Shown in pieces: positions 47,501 through 61,100 of a stretch of DNA of 64,000 nt. Source of the DNA: Maylandia zebra (taxonomy: Eukaryota > Chordata > Actinopteri > Cichliformes > Cichlidae). Numbering within the stretch: the stretch's first letter is position 1; every line of letters begins with the position of its first letter. The position numbers and the translations under genes were made by a program. Under the pieces are notes generated by a model. It was not told the origin of the DNA and made no database searches. It worked only from the letters and a program-made list of their open reading frames with translations. The stretch is from contig NC_135172.1 of assembly GCF_041146795.1 (NCBI RefSeq), positions 37,123,623-37,187,622 of the forward strand. The letters run 5' to 3'.

Positions 47501-49110
47501 CTTTAAACAAAACTTTAAAAAGGACAAAAGTGAAAAAATGCCTGTAAGCTGCTGATGTTCATTTGGCCTTGATCTCAACTTTAACTCCCTCCTGTCCTTC
47601 TCTCCTACACAGCTTATTCAGGCACTAAAACACTTCCTTGCTTAAGCAAATGAACTAGAACTAACATCTCTCCTGTGTTTTTGGCAAGGTCCTCCATGCT
47701 GGAAGCTCAATGACCTGGAAGGGGCCTGTAGGTGTGGTGAGTAAGGTGGGGGTGTTCATCAGGGCAAAAAAGCTGGCTGTCCCCTTAAGGAGTGGACAGC
47801 TCACTGCCCCGCGCAGCATAGTAAGTCAAAGGACTGTTAGTCAGTCCTTAAAGACTGTGAGGGTCATTTTAAATCAACGCATTTTAAATCAATTTCTCTG
47901 CCACCCCCCTACCCTTCCCTCCGCACTAAACCCCTCCATACACCAACAGCCCCTTACTTTCCTTCTTCCTCCCCTTCATTATTATTTGGCTGCCTGTGGG
48001 AAATTGAGCCGCCCTGTGCATGTAATCGCTTTAATGAATGCATGTTTAATCAGCATATTTTTCATCTTTAGCTCCCAGATAGTGCCAAGTAGCCTTGTAG
48101 CAACGAGAGACCTTTAGCACAAGGCATGATGACTGCTGGGGCCAAATGAGCGTGGCAGGAAAAGACAGTCAGACCCAGCTGTCCCCGCAGGCTGACGTAA
48201 CACATATGGAGCTGTCTTTCCCACTTCCTTTCCATCTACACGGATGCTTTAACTCCATGTCACTCTGCCAGTCTCAAAGAAAAAAGGCAAACAGCAGGAA
48301 GTGGGGCAATTAGATCTAATCTGATTTTACATGCTCATTTGGTTATTAATTGAGCTGGCTCCTTGTTGCTTTTTTGTTTCAAAAAGATGAAAATATCATA
48401 ATTATCATCAGTAGGAAGAGAACTGTAAGTGCAGTGACGTTAACCACGAGCTTCAGAATCGTTTGATGCGTCACTTTTCAATCAAAGCAGTTGGAGACTG
48501 CAATATCAATGTCAATCCATTATTAATGATTGCTTACTGATCTGTTACCTAATACCAGAACTCGAGTATATTGCCTTGCTGGCAGCTTCTTGAGGCGCTA
48601 CGCGGAGTGTGTCCTAAATGCTACATAACAACATGAACAATGACAGTGTTACGTGTTAACTCGTTAATGTTCACAATCTAACTTTTAGTGGGAACATGCT
48701 AATGTTTTCTAATTAGCTCTAACATAAAGTTCAGGAGTTTTGTCACAAATAGAGAAATAAACCAAAAGTCATTTTCGGACTGCAGCTTTGAAGTTTTCTA
48801 GAGATTTCCTGATTGAGGTGTAGTGAGAGGACGAATGTCTGGCACAATCAGTGGATCAGTTATGAAAATGTTTTAACGCTCTAGTTTCATAATATAAAGT
48901 CCATTTCTTGTTTTGTGCCACAAGTGTGAAAGGAAACACAAACAGCTCTTTTTCTTCTTTTTTTTAACATGAAAATTCCTTCAACAATTTAAAAGAAATT
49001 TTATTCAAAACCACAAATATCAGCTTTATACTGGAATTTGGGAGAAATTAGCCAAAAATCAATAAAACACATCCTATAATGATCACAAATGTCATTCATT
49101 TTCAGTCCTT
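44600..49110. other. Upstream junb flank, no gene seen
   Basis: No gene recognised. Open stretches at 45719-46208 and 47710-48117 have no recognisable domains. The block at about 47950-48370 is less AT-homopolymeric, with homeodomain-like TAAT/ATTA words, and may be conserved non-coding DNA (inference only). Confidence 0.4.
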
Positions 49111-49113
49111 CAG

Positions 49114-49147
49114 CAGCTTTGCAAACATGGTTCTGTTTGCAAAGCTG
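49114..49147. repeat. Perfect 14-bp hairpin
   Basis: cagctttgcaaaca (49114-49127) pairs perfectly with tgtttgcaaagctg (49134-49147) around a 6-base loop. It is too short for a typical microRNA precursor unless the flanks extend the stem, which I do not see clearly. Confidence 0.7.
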
Positions 49148-52100
49148 CAAATTTCCCCTGTCATTGACTCAAACATTAAAGGAAAATTGTGACTTTTTGC
49201 TTAATTACAAAACCCTGACTTTATAACCCCTGTTCCTGTTCCTGCAGTAAACGTGGCAACAATTAAAACAAAACACACAGACTGTCTCAAAATGGTCCGT
49301 GACTTGTATTAATGATTTTTTAAAAATAGTGCTAAAATGAAAAAGGTGAGCAAAAAGTCAAACACTCCATTTTCCGCAAACTCATCCAAACAAGACACGT
49401 CAAACCTTTGTTGTGAAACTATGAGGGAGGGCTGACATACTGTAAATGACTAAAAGACTCAGACTGTTGTGACATAAAGAGTGGCTTAACCTTTAGTACA
49501 TACGCCCATGTCATTGTGAATACAAGGCAATACAATCGTCAGATAAAATTTGAACTGAGATTATAGTGGGATTCAGGCTTTCTTTAAACTGCTGGATCAG
49601 GGAGAAGAGATGCTGTGTATTGCGGATGTTTGATTCCTGTCTGACACCAACCGAGAGTTCCTCTTTGTGTGAAATTTGGAGAAGTGAATGTGAGCTGGCA
49701 GGGGGCCAGGGTGTGGAGGATTTGGGTACACCACATTTTCATTTCCCCAGTAAGTTGCAGTAATGGGTCAGCTGTGGTACCAGTGTGGCAGCAGCAAGCT
49801 TTGAAGGAAGGGTTCAGGTCAGGAATCAAGCAAAAGGACGCGCAAGCCCAAAATACATTTGAGAACAAATATTAATGATTCAATGAGAAACTCCAGGTGC
49901 TTTATGGACTTTATTGACCTTTAAAAGTCACAAATGACTTTCAAAAGTCATAAACAAAGTCATAACGCAGTAGTCCTTATTGCAGTGCTGTAACTGCTTG
50001 CCATGTCTTAGTTGCCGTGGATATATGATTTGATGTCTTACTGCAACTCAGTGTAGTTGCATGGCAGTTTTCCCTCCTGTTTTCAGTCTTTATGCTAAGG
50101 CAGGCTTACTATTGATTGTTTTTTATCCAACAGGATCTGAGTGATGTAAACTTCTTTGCTGAGAGAGTGTTTTATTTTAATTGCAAGGGAACCCACCTAA
50201 AACTCAAAAAAGGAAGTGACTCTGTGCATAAATAGTCCATCACTACAAGCATCTGAACAGCCTGTCTGACAATTCATGCAATAGCTCTATTATAATATAA
50301 TATAATAATAATTATATAATAATTTGGGAGAGGAATAATTTTTCTCTCTGCAGACACAAACCTCCAAGATGACCAGAAGACTAAGGAAAGCTACATATCT
50401 GTGTTTTCCATTTAAAAGCTCTGTTGCATATCTGGGAATACAGTCACAGCTTCTGGCAGAAAATCAACCATTTCCAAAAATGTTTCAATGCAGACGGTAT
50501 GTCTTTCTATCAATAAGCTCTCACATAGCTTTCCTTTGTAGTGAGTAACTTACTTCATGTACTCGTGACACAGTATGCTGTTGCATGTCTATCTTGGATT
50601 TTAGATTACTGTAATTAACATTATTATTGAGAGCAGGAGCAGGGCTGTGATTTATTTTCATCATGTTAAGGCTTCATCTGTGGGCATGAATTTATCTGTG
50701 CCTTTTGGATTTGTGCGCATGCGATTTCACAGGAGCAAATCGCTCCTGTGAAATTAAGAAAGAGCTAAAATATATGTTGACCTGTGAGAAAGAGAACTCA
50801 TTCACATGATGGTTGATCATAACATTAATCACAGTAGCGGGTAAATGACTTGGTTATTTACTCTCGGGATGTCAAATGAGAAGCTGTGGTATTGGTTTGA
50901 GGTGAGAGCCTCACTTCAGCCTACACAATTTCCCAGCAGGTAATTTAAATGAGAAATGGTAGCTATGTTTATCTTTCAGGGCAGAGTTAGTGTTGCTAAT
51001 GTTAGATTATGTTACTGATATAGAAAAAAGTTTGAAACCCAAACAGCATACCCAGGAAACAGATTTCCAGGATATCTTGGAAATCTGTTCGTGTGTTGTA
51101 TTTACATAAATTCAATTTTAAAAGTTTTTGATTTGTGTGTAATTTTCTTTGTTCCCTGATTTCTAAAACGTGAGGGAACAATTTAATAAAAACAAAAATG
51201 AAATATTCTGAGTAGTGGTGAGAGTTAGGGTTAGAGTAAAGGCTTGAGGTCATCACCGATGATGACTTAGACCTCAGAAGTTTAACTGCCATGCAACCGA
51301 GAGCACCTTCATTATGAGAAATGTTTACCAAAGAGACACACAAAGGGGGAGGACAGTCTATCTAATTGCGTGTTTACTAGAGATCAATGTTGCGAGTCTT
51401 GGTGAAACTGTGTAGGCGCCAAAAGCGCATTTTTGATGCACTCACTGTCACTGATGATCATTGAACTCAGCACTTCTGAACTCCATTGCTTCCTGGAAAA
51501 GAAAGAGACGTGCATAGAAACAGATGCCATGGTATAATAATATAGCTGTTGCCATTATCATCAAAGTCTGAATGTTGTGCACCAGCAAACGGGAGCTATA
51601 TATACAGAGAGAGGGAATCTAGACGACTTGCTAATTTACGTTCAGTGGGTTCAGTGGTTCAACGGTGGTTCCCCACCCATTGATTCATTCATCAGAACAG
51701 CAAGTTCATCATGCTGTACTCAATGCAGCCATGTACATTTTGATAACAGTGCTGAATCCTGATGGCCACTCTGTTCCAGATGACCGCTTCTTAAAGAGAC
51801 TCAAAATCAGATTATTGATGTTGTTAAACTTTTAAATAAGCATGTGCAACTTCGAAGTTACTGTTTCGATTTCTAAAGCAATTTCATTACAGCGTACCAA
51901 CCAGCAATATCAAATACTTAACACAAAACTAAGATAATATTATTTTCGTATTCAAATTTCTTACAGTGAGAGGGGTTACAGTCATAATACATGCTAAGTT
52001 AATCTCCTAATTAGTCATTCAAGCCCCTCAAACTTTCATCTGAATTCAGGAGTAAGAAGCGTTTCACTCAACCTCATTATTTACTGTCTGTTTCACAGCA

Positions 52101-52490
52101 ATGTAGCGATGACACCAGCAAGTGAAGCCCACTTCTATTTAACTTACCAGAAGTGGTTCACCAGCTTGGGTTTTCACACACAGTCGCATATATGTGCGCG
52201 CACTCACACACACACTCACACACGCCGACAGGAACTTTCCTGTCAAAGGATAGTTGTTCTCATACTAAGAAAGCCAAGTGAGAGAGTACAAAGGCGGTCA
52301 AAGGGGATTGCTTTTTATATCTACATGCACTGAATGCCTTCACGCAGCGCTATAACTGGCTTCCGCAATAATTTGGGCCAACCTGTAAACGAATCAAACT
52401 GTGAAAAGAGGCATTTCAGTCCTTAAATGAGCAGCCTGCTCCATCATTTACTGGATCTGCTGTTTTCAAGTCTTTTTACTGACGTTTGTG
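49148..52490. other. Intergenic, no gene seen
   Basis: No supported gene or named repeat apart from the hairpin at 50724-50754. Open frames here are short and lack domains. Confidence 0.4.
50724..50754. repeat. Perfect 13-bp hairpin
   Basis: atttcacaggagc (50724-50736) pairs with gctcctgtgaaat (50742-50754) around the loop aaatc. No terminator or RNA gene context is visible. Confidence 0.7.
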
Positions 52491-52506
52491 TGTGTGTGAG
52501 TGTGAA

Positions 52507-52508
<2 letters not shown>

Positions 52509-52592
<84 letters not shown>
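52509..52592. repeat. (TG)35 followed by (AG)7 microsatellite
   Basis: An uninterrupted TG dinucleotide tract at 52509-52578, followed by an AG tract to 52592. It is likely polymorphic and capable of Z-DNA formation. Some (CA)n also occurs at about 52200-52223. Confidence 0.95.
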
Positions 52593-52593
<1 letters not shown>

Positions 52594-52884
52594 TAATTCT
52601 GTCAGCCTTTTGTACTGGGATGCCTGTTATCTGACAGCTCTCTGATGTAAAAAGAATTTCCTGATAAATTACTCACCATCATATTGCAGCCTACAGATCT
52701 TGTAGTGTAATACATATGTAAAGGTGTATAGGTGGCTGCCTTGATCCGCCACACAGTGTGCAGGGAAAGATATGCTAATTATCATGTGACACATATCAGA
52801 AAGCCATTTTAGCACCCAGTATTTAACCAAATCTAAGACATATTTGTACCGCTGTAAAATTCTGCCTAGCCACAAGGAATACTG

Positions 52885-53140
52885 ACCAGCCACAACATTA
52901 AAACCACCTGCCTAATCTTCCGTGGATTGCCCCTGTGCCACTTAAACGACCCCGACCCTTTTGGGGCGTGGGTATGAGTCCACTGTGGGCGTTTGCGTAT
53001 GACGTCTGCAGCTGATCCTTTGGGTTCTGTGGGTTGCAGACCCACGTGAATCGAGTTTGTTCCAGCACATCCCGCAGAAGCTCTTTTGGGTTCAGAGGAG
53101 GTGGAAGCTTCCTGGCTTGTTGAACCATTTCTGACCAGGT
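52885..53140 (+). repeat. Teleost dispersed DNA-transposon fragment
   Basis: The left end reads 'actgaccagccacaacattaaaaccacctgcctaat', then 'ccagcacatcccgcagaagctc'. I recall this order from a very common fish transposon family with the 'ccacaacattaaaaccacctg' terminus. Only the left part is present. The minus-strand open frame over it shows no conserved protein and is not called. Confidence 0.6.
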
Positions 53141-56100
53141 TTTGCAATATGACAGAGCGGACGGCTCTCCAGGGGAGGCTGCTATTGATAACGTGACTCT
53201 AACTCTTTCCCCCTTGAATTCCTTGTTTCTCTTTTCTGAAATGAGAAGTTTCTGTCATATTTCAGGCCTGCTTTCAGAACAAAGTGGCTGGGTGTGCATC
53301 AGAAGTTAGTAAGGGTGATCTCTGCCTATACAGCGTACTAGGGGTACCCTTGGAAAAACCCAGAACCTATTCTAATGGTTGTCAAACCACGTCTTTATTG
53401 ATGTATATACTGTGGTGTCAAAATTCATCATCAAGGGTACACAGGAGGTCACATGCTGTCTTTATGGGGGAAAAGTTAAAACATTTTCCGAATAACTAAG
53501 AGTCTGTTTTTTAAAGTAACTGTTAATATACCATCAGTGGGAAAAGCAAAGGTGATCGTGTTGTCTTTTTTCAGTTAATAGCTGCCAACTCATTGCACTG
53601 ATTCCGAAGCACTACAGTTTTGAAACAAGTCCTGCAAAACAGACATAAGGAAACTTTTGTCATTTATAGAGTCAAGATAAAGAGAGTCAAGAGAAAAAGT
53701 AGTTTCACTAACTTGATTGCACTGAAGTGGTCTACAATTGGAAACAAGTGTTAATGTGAATGAAAACTTTTTATCCCTGTGCAGCAGATTTGTTAAACCG
53801 AGCAAATGTAGATTGAATCTGCATTTGCATGTAACTTTACATGATGAATTTAAACTTGGTTTTCAAGGCCGTGGGATTGCAAAACTCTTTCAGCTGCGTC
53901 ACCTCAAAAAAATACATGTGCAACTACATAGGTGTGAAGTGTTTTGGTTTTACTTGTTTTCAGTTTTTGTGGATTCCACTGTGGTTAGCTTTCTGCGGTC
54001 TGATTACTTTTTAAACAATCTTCTGCATATTATGAATGAGCAAGTTAGCGCTAATTAGCATGCTCATCCTAGAAATAATTTTTTTTTAAAACTCCACCAT
54101 ATCTTTCTTTTTTCAAGTAAATCACCCTCACAGACCCACTTTTTCTGTTATGACAAGTAGTTTATGGTGAACCGTGAGTGGGATTCTGTCGTTGACTGCT
54201 GTTACTGAGTAAGTTCACCGTGTTGCTGATCTGCTCTTTTCTAACAGCTCAGAATTCCTCAGAAATGTCACTTCTGACCACATACTGTGGTTGTTAGCCA
54301 AAGTTCCAGAGACTCACTTTAAAACAGAAGTAAGGCAGAACTTACCGAAAGCCTGCATTAACTTTGATTTCATAAACGTCTTCATCATTAACCACGACTC
54401 TGTTTGGTGTTATAATTTCAGTTTGCACAACTATTGCAAAACCGAGCAGTGTTGATAGCATAATTTCCTGATTCCATTGGCCAGTGCACGGGCAAAAATG
54501 TTCAGTACAGCAAAGATTTTGTGAAATCAAGCCTCCTCATTCAGATAGCACGACATTTAATCAATCGGTTAGCACAGTTTGCTCCACAAATTAAAAGAAA
54601 AAAGGAGTCCAAGTGCATTTGAGCAAGGTACTGAACTTCAGATTGCACCTGATGCATCGATCAGTGTATGAGTGTGAATGTGACAGTTAATGTGGTGTAC
54701 ATGTAAAATACGAGCTGTATGACTGTTTGAATGTGGTTTGAAGAGTTAGAGTGCTTCAAGGAAAGTGCAATGTACATGCCAGTTAATGTACCAATTTGCT
54801 TATTCCTTATTCACATTTATTTGTAAATGCTAGCAAAACTCATTTGTCTACTCTCTATCCTCATCTGTTTTTCATTACATAGTTTCACCCCTCATATTTA
54901 CCCCCTTAGACTCCCATGAGAGCAAAGGGAAACAGAAATAGAGCAAGGGGGAAATGCAGAGTCATTTGTAGTCATAAAAAAACACCCTCCTGCACAAGCA
55001 CTGAAATACATAAGTGGTGAACACTTTATCAGCATTTCACAAGACGTGAAGGAAATGCGTTTGCCTTGAGAACTCTTGAGTTTATCAAAACATTTGGATT
55101 CATTTCAGAAAGGTGCAAATTATAGAGCAAACACCCAGCCGTTAGCGATGAGGCGCAATGCTTAAAAATGCATCCTCATAGCGTTCAGCTGGGTATCAGG
55201 TAGCAGTAGAGACGGGCGTGACTGGGAGAGGGCTAGGGACACTTTCATCAATACTCACTAGAATGAAACTACTAATATAGAGAGACTGAGAGAGAAAGCT
55301 TTTAGTCAGATAACCACAGCCAGCTCAATTCTGTCTGGCAGTGAAACGGTTAAACTGCACTTTTGCTTTTTCTGCCTCCCAGCTGTCTGGTATTACTGGT
55401 GGAGCCTGATGCCCAGAAATGAGGTGGAGGGTGTTATCAATCAGATGGGTATGATAGTAACCATTAGGCAATGCGTGAAAAAACAGTCTTTGAGATTTTT
55501 CTCGGGAAAACTGTTTCCCTTTGTTTCTTGCTGTCTGTCTTCTCTTCTTATCTATCCATACTTCTACCTGTTTGTCTTCCTCTTTCTTCTTGTGGGCATG
55601 CATACATTATGCGTGCTTTGCTGAGCATGGTGTGTGCCCTTTGGGTGTTTTTTTTAATGCAGACATTCTTGGCACAAGCATAGTACTTAAAATTCTGCCC
55701 AGGGCAACACTTGACCCTTGTTTACAGCACAGGTGCATCCACAATAATGATGAGATTAAGTCTTCTTGTCATGTTGTTACTTAACTTTATAAAACTAAAC
55801 AGGATTGCAAGTGTGCACATGCAGACGCTCGACTAACTGATGCCTCGCCTTCTGCCCCAGCATGGCACAGAGATCATTATAGTTCTTTAAGCAAGCCTTT
55901 AAGTTTGTACAAATGTTGTTGAACATATGCTTTTTATTTGAAAAAAAAAATCTGTTTTACTGCACTGACTTTGTACCTTGACTGAAAATGAAATCTCAAG
56001 TTGACGATTGAATTTGTTACTTGCTAAGTTCTTCCCTAAGTGTGCCTTTTTAAGGGTTTTGATATTGTCTGGTTTGCTGTGCAAGAGTTGCCTAATCTAA

Positions 56101-57940
56101 GAAGATTTTCTTCTCTATCATAGAGAATAACGTAATCTTATTTTATAAGCTATCTACATGACAAAAAGCTAAGTCTGCAGCCAAGCGGATGGATTACCAT
56201 TGTCATGCCCATAGCCCAAACCTGAGACACTGATGCTAAATCTGATTGCCCCAGAATTAAAAGAAAACAAAGTCGTAATCAGTTCATACTACATGAGATG
56301 AAATGAAAATAAAGAAGCTGGAATTTACCCCAGTTTTTCCTAAAACACTGTTTTAAAAGAAAAGAGTTAAAATGTAGAAATGTGTAGCTAGCTACCACTG
56401 TTCATATACCAGTGTTGTGTTGGATTATAATGTAGGTATACTCCACTACAGGCTGAGCTTTAAAAACACGTTTTAAATGGTGAGTAATAAAAGTAACATG
56501 TGGTGAATAAGTTCATTAAAAGCCAGGATTAGTTTGCTTCTGTATGTGGTCAGCTAATTAGCCAGCTATGCTAATTAGCTGCCCACAATGATAAGTGTTA
56601 ATGACCAAAGCCACAATGAGAACCTGTTAATCTAACTAATTATAATCAGTAATGATCTGGCTGAACACTTCAGATGTGCAGCACCTCTTTGTCGAATGAA
56701 GCTCACCATCTTGGGTGTTATTTTACAGACTTTTACTTTCCTAAATGAAGGACGATGCTTCTCACAGACAGTTTGATGAAGTAAAGTACTAAATCATGGT
56801 GACCTAGTGTGCATAATTTAGTTTTAAATTGCATTTAAACTCTACTCTAAAAGAACTACACATAAGGAGGGATTTGGGGCTTATTTCAAGAAAACAACTA
56901 CAGCCCTGCATGAAAAAAACCTTTGAAAAATCTTTGAAATAAATTGATGTAATGAGCTAAATCTAATTCCTGTCTTTGAAAATACTCAGTTGGTTCTCTC
57001 AGCATGCATCTTGTTTTTAATTTACCATCTCTCACACTCATACCATTGTGGCATTTTAAAAGACACAGATCTTCATTCATTAAACATGTGGGAACGAGGA
57101 CCTCATATAAATATGATTACCACTGATTATAGTACTTCAAAAGTACTGTGAGTGAGACTGTGGTACACAGTGAGAGTAGCTCTCATTCATAAGAGACTGA
57201 AACACGGCAAGGCACTAACCTCACATCCTGTGTAAAAGCAGCAGGAAATGCTTAATTTCCTGTAGTGAAGTGTAGGTGGGGGCTATTACATATTTGCTCG
57301 CTGTGTATATTTGACACATTAGAGTGTATGATTGTCTGTTAGAATCTACATTTTATCTGGAAATCTGTCACCCACTATCTTTTTTTTCTTTCTTTTTTTT
57401 TTTGCTAGAAAGATCCTCTTAGAAAGGCAACTTGATAAACACATTCAAACATTAAAACATGGGATAAGGGCAGGGCTCTTCTGGGTGATTATTAGATTGC
57501 CATAGATGCATTAGCATCACTTAAGTGTGAAAATCTTTCTTATCACCTCCATCAGTCATTTAATCAAGAGCACCTGATACTGTAGAATCAATCCGGCTTT
57601 GTTGTCATTACTTTGTTTTCTTATTGCCTTAAATGATGTCAGTAAATTTCTAAGAAATTAGGTCATCTGACATAAGAGATTTGACGCACCGATAAGATTA
57701 GGTGTCTGTGCTGCTAAATAAAAACTCAAACCTGTTGCCTGAGGCCCTTTACATATACATCGCACTTTTCCTACATTTTATCGACTTGTGTTTGATAAAC
57801 TTTTACACCTGTAATGACTTTAAGATGGAGAAGTAGACCTTCTGTTAGTGATGTAAACAGTCGAATTCACCAGAATACATGACCTTGTTTTGCAGTTGCG
57901 GCCACATCCCTCTTGACTAACAAGGTGCATGGAGCACATG
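53141..57940. other. Intergenic, no gene seen
   Basis: No supported gene on either strand. The region holds homopolymers (e.g. T9-A10 at about 55930-55950, T-rich 57380-57404). The stretch 57440-57720 is relatively rich in mixed-composition words and could be conserved non-coding DNA, but this cannot be shown without alignment. Confidence 0.4.
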
Positions 57941-57944
57941 CCCG

Positions 57945-58000
57945 CACACACACACACACACGCACAAACACGCACACACACACACACACACACACGCACA

Positions 58001-58086
<86 letters not shown>
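57945..58086. repeat. Long (CA)n microsatellite, with nearby (TG)n
   Basis: A CA tract with GCACAAACAC-type interruptions in its first part and a pure run of about 36 CA units at its end. A shorter TG-rich tract follows at 58150-58197. The two are in opposite orientation and could pair. The open frames that cross them are repeat artefacts. Confidence 0.95.
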
Positions 58087-58089
<3 letters not shown>

Positions 58090-58199
58090 CTGCTACTTCT
58101 GATCCCTGAAAATACTATACTGTTGTCAAGGAAACAGCCAAAGCTTATTCTGTGTGTGTGATTGTGTTTGTGTTTGCGTGTGTGTGTGTGTGTGCACAT

Positions 58200-61100
58200 T
58201 AGTAAATCTTGGAATAGCTTCAGTGACGCATACATTTGCTCGCACCATGCCAGCTAACCGCCCTCTTTCACCTCCCCATTCTGTTACAACATACATCCAT
58301 CTGTCCTCTGATCTTTTCCTTTTCCATTTCTTTTCTTTCTCCTCTTCATGCTTCAGTCTTTCTCTCTTTTCTCCCTCTCGCTCTGGTGGTCTCTTACTTC
58401 TCATCTGTCTTTCCTCCTTTCCTTTCATCGTATCCAACGCTCTCTTTATCTCCTTGATCGATTACTGTTCTTTTCAGTCATAACATCTTATTGGCTCAGC
58501 AGAAACACTACTGATCAATCCAAGTCTAATGTCTATTGAAAAAAGTTTACAAAAACCAGAATATTTCACCGGGAAAAGAGAAGAATGCACCACAGGCTGC
58601 CAAAGCTTGTTAGTTCGTGAGATCAGTGTTAGCAACTCTGCTTATGAGCCATGTAAGGTTTATTTTTACAGGCAGTAAAATCCCATGAGGGAGTGATGAC
58701 TTCATATTGTCTCTGATTAATGGTTCGACATGAGGATGGGGGGAGGATGGAAAGCTCAGCCAGAATCCCTTCTCCTCTGTCCCTTCAAGGCATCTACAAC
58801 CTACATTTATACAACAACAACGATGATCTGGTGGCAAACATAAATCTTATTTTCATATCTGACTGTTGAGTGAAAGGCTGCCCAGCTGTCACTTTCCACA
58901 TGACATGGATTTTATTGTTGCTGATCTGATAATTATCCCCGTAAATAAGAAATCTGAGCAGCTCCAAGATCTTGTATAACACTTTTGGCATTTTTTAAGG
59001 CTGTGCCACCTAATATGGATTAATTCTGACATGACAACAATAGCTATTTTTAAAGACTAATCCTTAATCCACCATCAAATCCATCCTTCACTACTGATAA
59101 GTAAATTAAATGTTTGTGTTCACACTTTTATAGCTTCTGAACATATATATTAAAGATGTTTATTCGTTCCTGCTTCATTTATAATCACAAACAGAAGTGA
59201 GCACATGTGATGACACATCATATAGTCATATGCCATCGGATCTTCCACCTTTCTGTTCGAAGTGAGGTTAGGAAACTCTTTGTTTCAACTTATATGAGTC
59301 CAGCTTATTTAACTCCCAGACTAAATATAACGTCACTCGTCATAATCAGCTCGCATCTACGGGAGCTCAGAGGACCACAACCAATAAAGTTTGTAGCAGT
59401 TTGGCATTTTGTTTGCGTGTATGTGAGAGTTTGTGCTGCGTGTGTGTGCATATGACTCGCTCTGAGTCACCGCTGCCCCTCTGGGTGCACAGCCAGGGCA
59501 ATGAACACGGGTTTATGTGCGAGTGTGGGTTAGTGAGAGTGAGGAGAGTGCACATGTTTGTATGCACATGTGTGGATAATAGCATCCATATATTGGTGTG
59601 TTTGTGTGTTTATTTGTCCTGTGGAGCTGCCCAGACCTGAGCACTCTCCTCGGATGAGTCAAGACTGAGTGCATCCAGTCCTGAATCTGTTCAAATCTAT
59701 ATTCTTTCAAGAGAGTTTTACTGCCTGGTTTAAGTTTCTCCCACACACAGTTCACATTAAAGTTCATCATTTTAAATTTTTTAGTTTTCTTCAAGTGATT
59801 TAATACATTATCTGTCATAATGTCACAGTGGTGTTCATATCAAACACGACCAAAGGTTCAGGAAATGAGATTATTAAACCAAGACGTATGAGACAAAAGC
59901 TGAAGATTTTTTCAGTTCTTGTCACTGCATGATGTCATAGGGAGCAGATATTCCTAATACGGTCATCTCAGGCACAAAGCCGGGGCTGTGAGCACAGAAA
60001 CTCCACCCACTTGGCGTTAAAAGTTTCTGCTCGTGAGGGGCAGCGAATCAGGAGAAAGTGTTCTTAAAGTAAAGGGAAAAGTAGCTAAAACTGCCCCAAC
60101 ACTGAGTAGGATGATGAATCACAAATGATGTGAATAAAATAAGAATAGTGAGGTATAAATAGTAGTCTTACTTTAGCAGTAAGAAATCATATTAATAGTC
60201 CAAAATCACCAGTGAACTCTCAGTCCATAAACAAGTCTAGTGTATTAGATTGACACTGGAAAAAAGCCCAATACCTCTATACAAACGTTATACAACAGCT
60301 GTCTAACATTTAAAGATTTATGTCTTATTGAAAGAATAAACTTGATGTGAATGCCATTTTTTCATTCCCTTTTGAATTCACAATGATAGCAAGTATGTGA
60401 GATAGTAAGTCATTATAGCAAGAACTGAAAATTTGGAGAACAGCATGGACACGATGATGACTTAACGACAGCAAGAAGCCCTCATCCAGCTGGTCTTAAT
60501 CGTGTGATTGGTCATTAATCAGACCGCCTGTTAAGAGTGAACAGATTCGGCTGAGAGCTGCTCCACCTGAGCTTCAGCGTCTGAGTCAGTCCCACCAGCA
60601 GGAGAGCTGGTAGAGAACATATACCATGGTCTCTTCCTTAGTGGAGTCAATTAAGCTGTCAGCATGTGTGTGTGATTGTATCGGGACCAGCAGTCTGTGA
60701 CTCAGGATGATGCCTGTGAACCAAATGGAAAACCAGAATTTTTTGGGGGTTTTGTCTGTTTTTTGGGGGGTGTCTCTGTCTGAACTGGGGGAATAGATGT
60801 AAAAGATGAAAAGAGAGAAAAGAGGAGGGTATATTCTCATGATTGTAGTATGACTTTACTGTAAAACTCTTTTTCCTGGCATCATCAAGGGTGGAAAAAG
60901 AAACAGTAGCCTCTTACAAACACTCAGCTGTGATTAAATGTGCGGTTTTCTTGCTGGGAGTTTACATCATGTGTGCTTATGTGTGTAATTTTGTGGTTGT
61001 ATATGTGTGTTAGATGTTTAAGTCTTCTGAAAGATTAAAAACATATTAAACTGTGATGAATGTGTAGCTTTTTTAGAGTTAAATAGCTCTTCCCAGAATA

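Noticed and set aside
47710-48117. 135-aa plus-strand open frame
   Set aside because: No domain and no gene context; better explained as non-coding sequence.
49114-49147. Possible microRNA precursor
   Set aside because: The stem is only 14 bp and the flanks do not extend it to precursor length.
52866-53147. 93-aa minus-strand open frame
   Set aside because: Antisense reading of a known-type dispersed transposon fragment; no transposase motif in this frame.
57820-58235. Cys/Val-rich open frames
   Set aside because: Translations of the CA/TG microsatellite.
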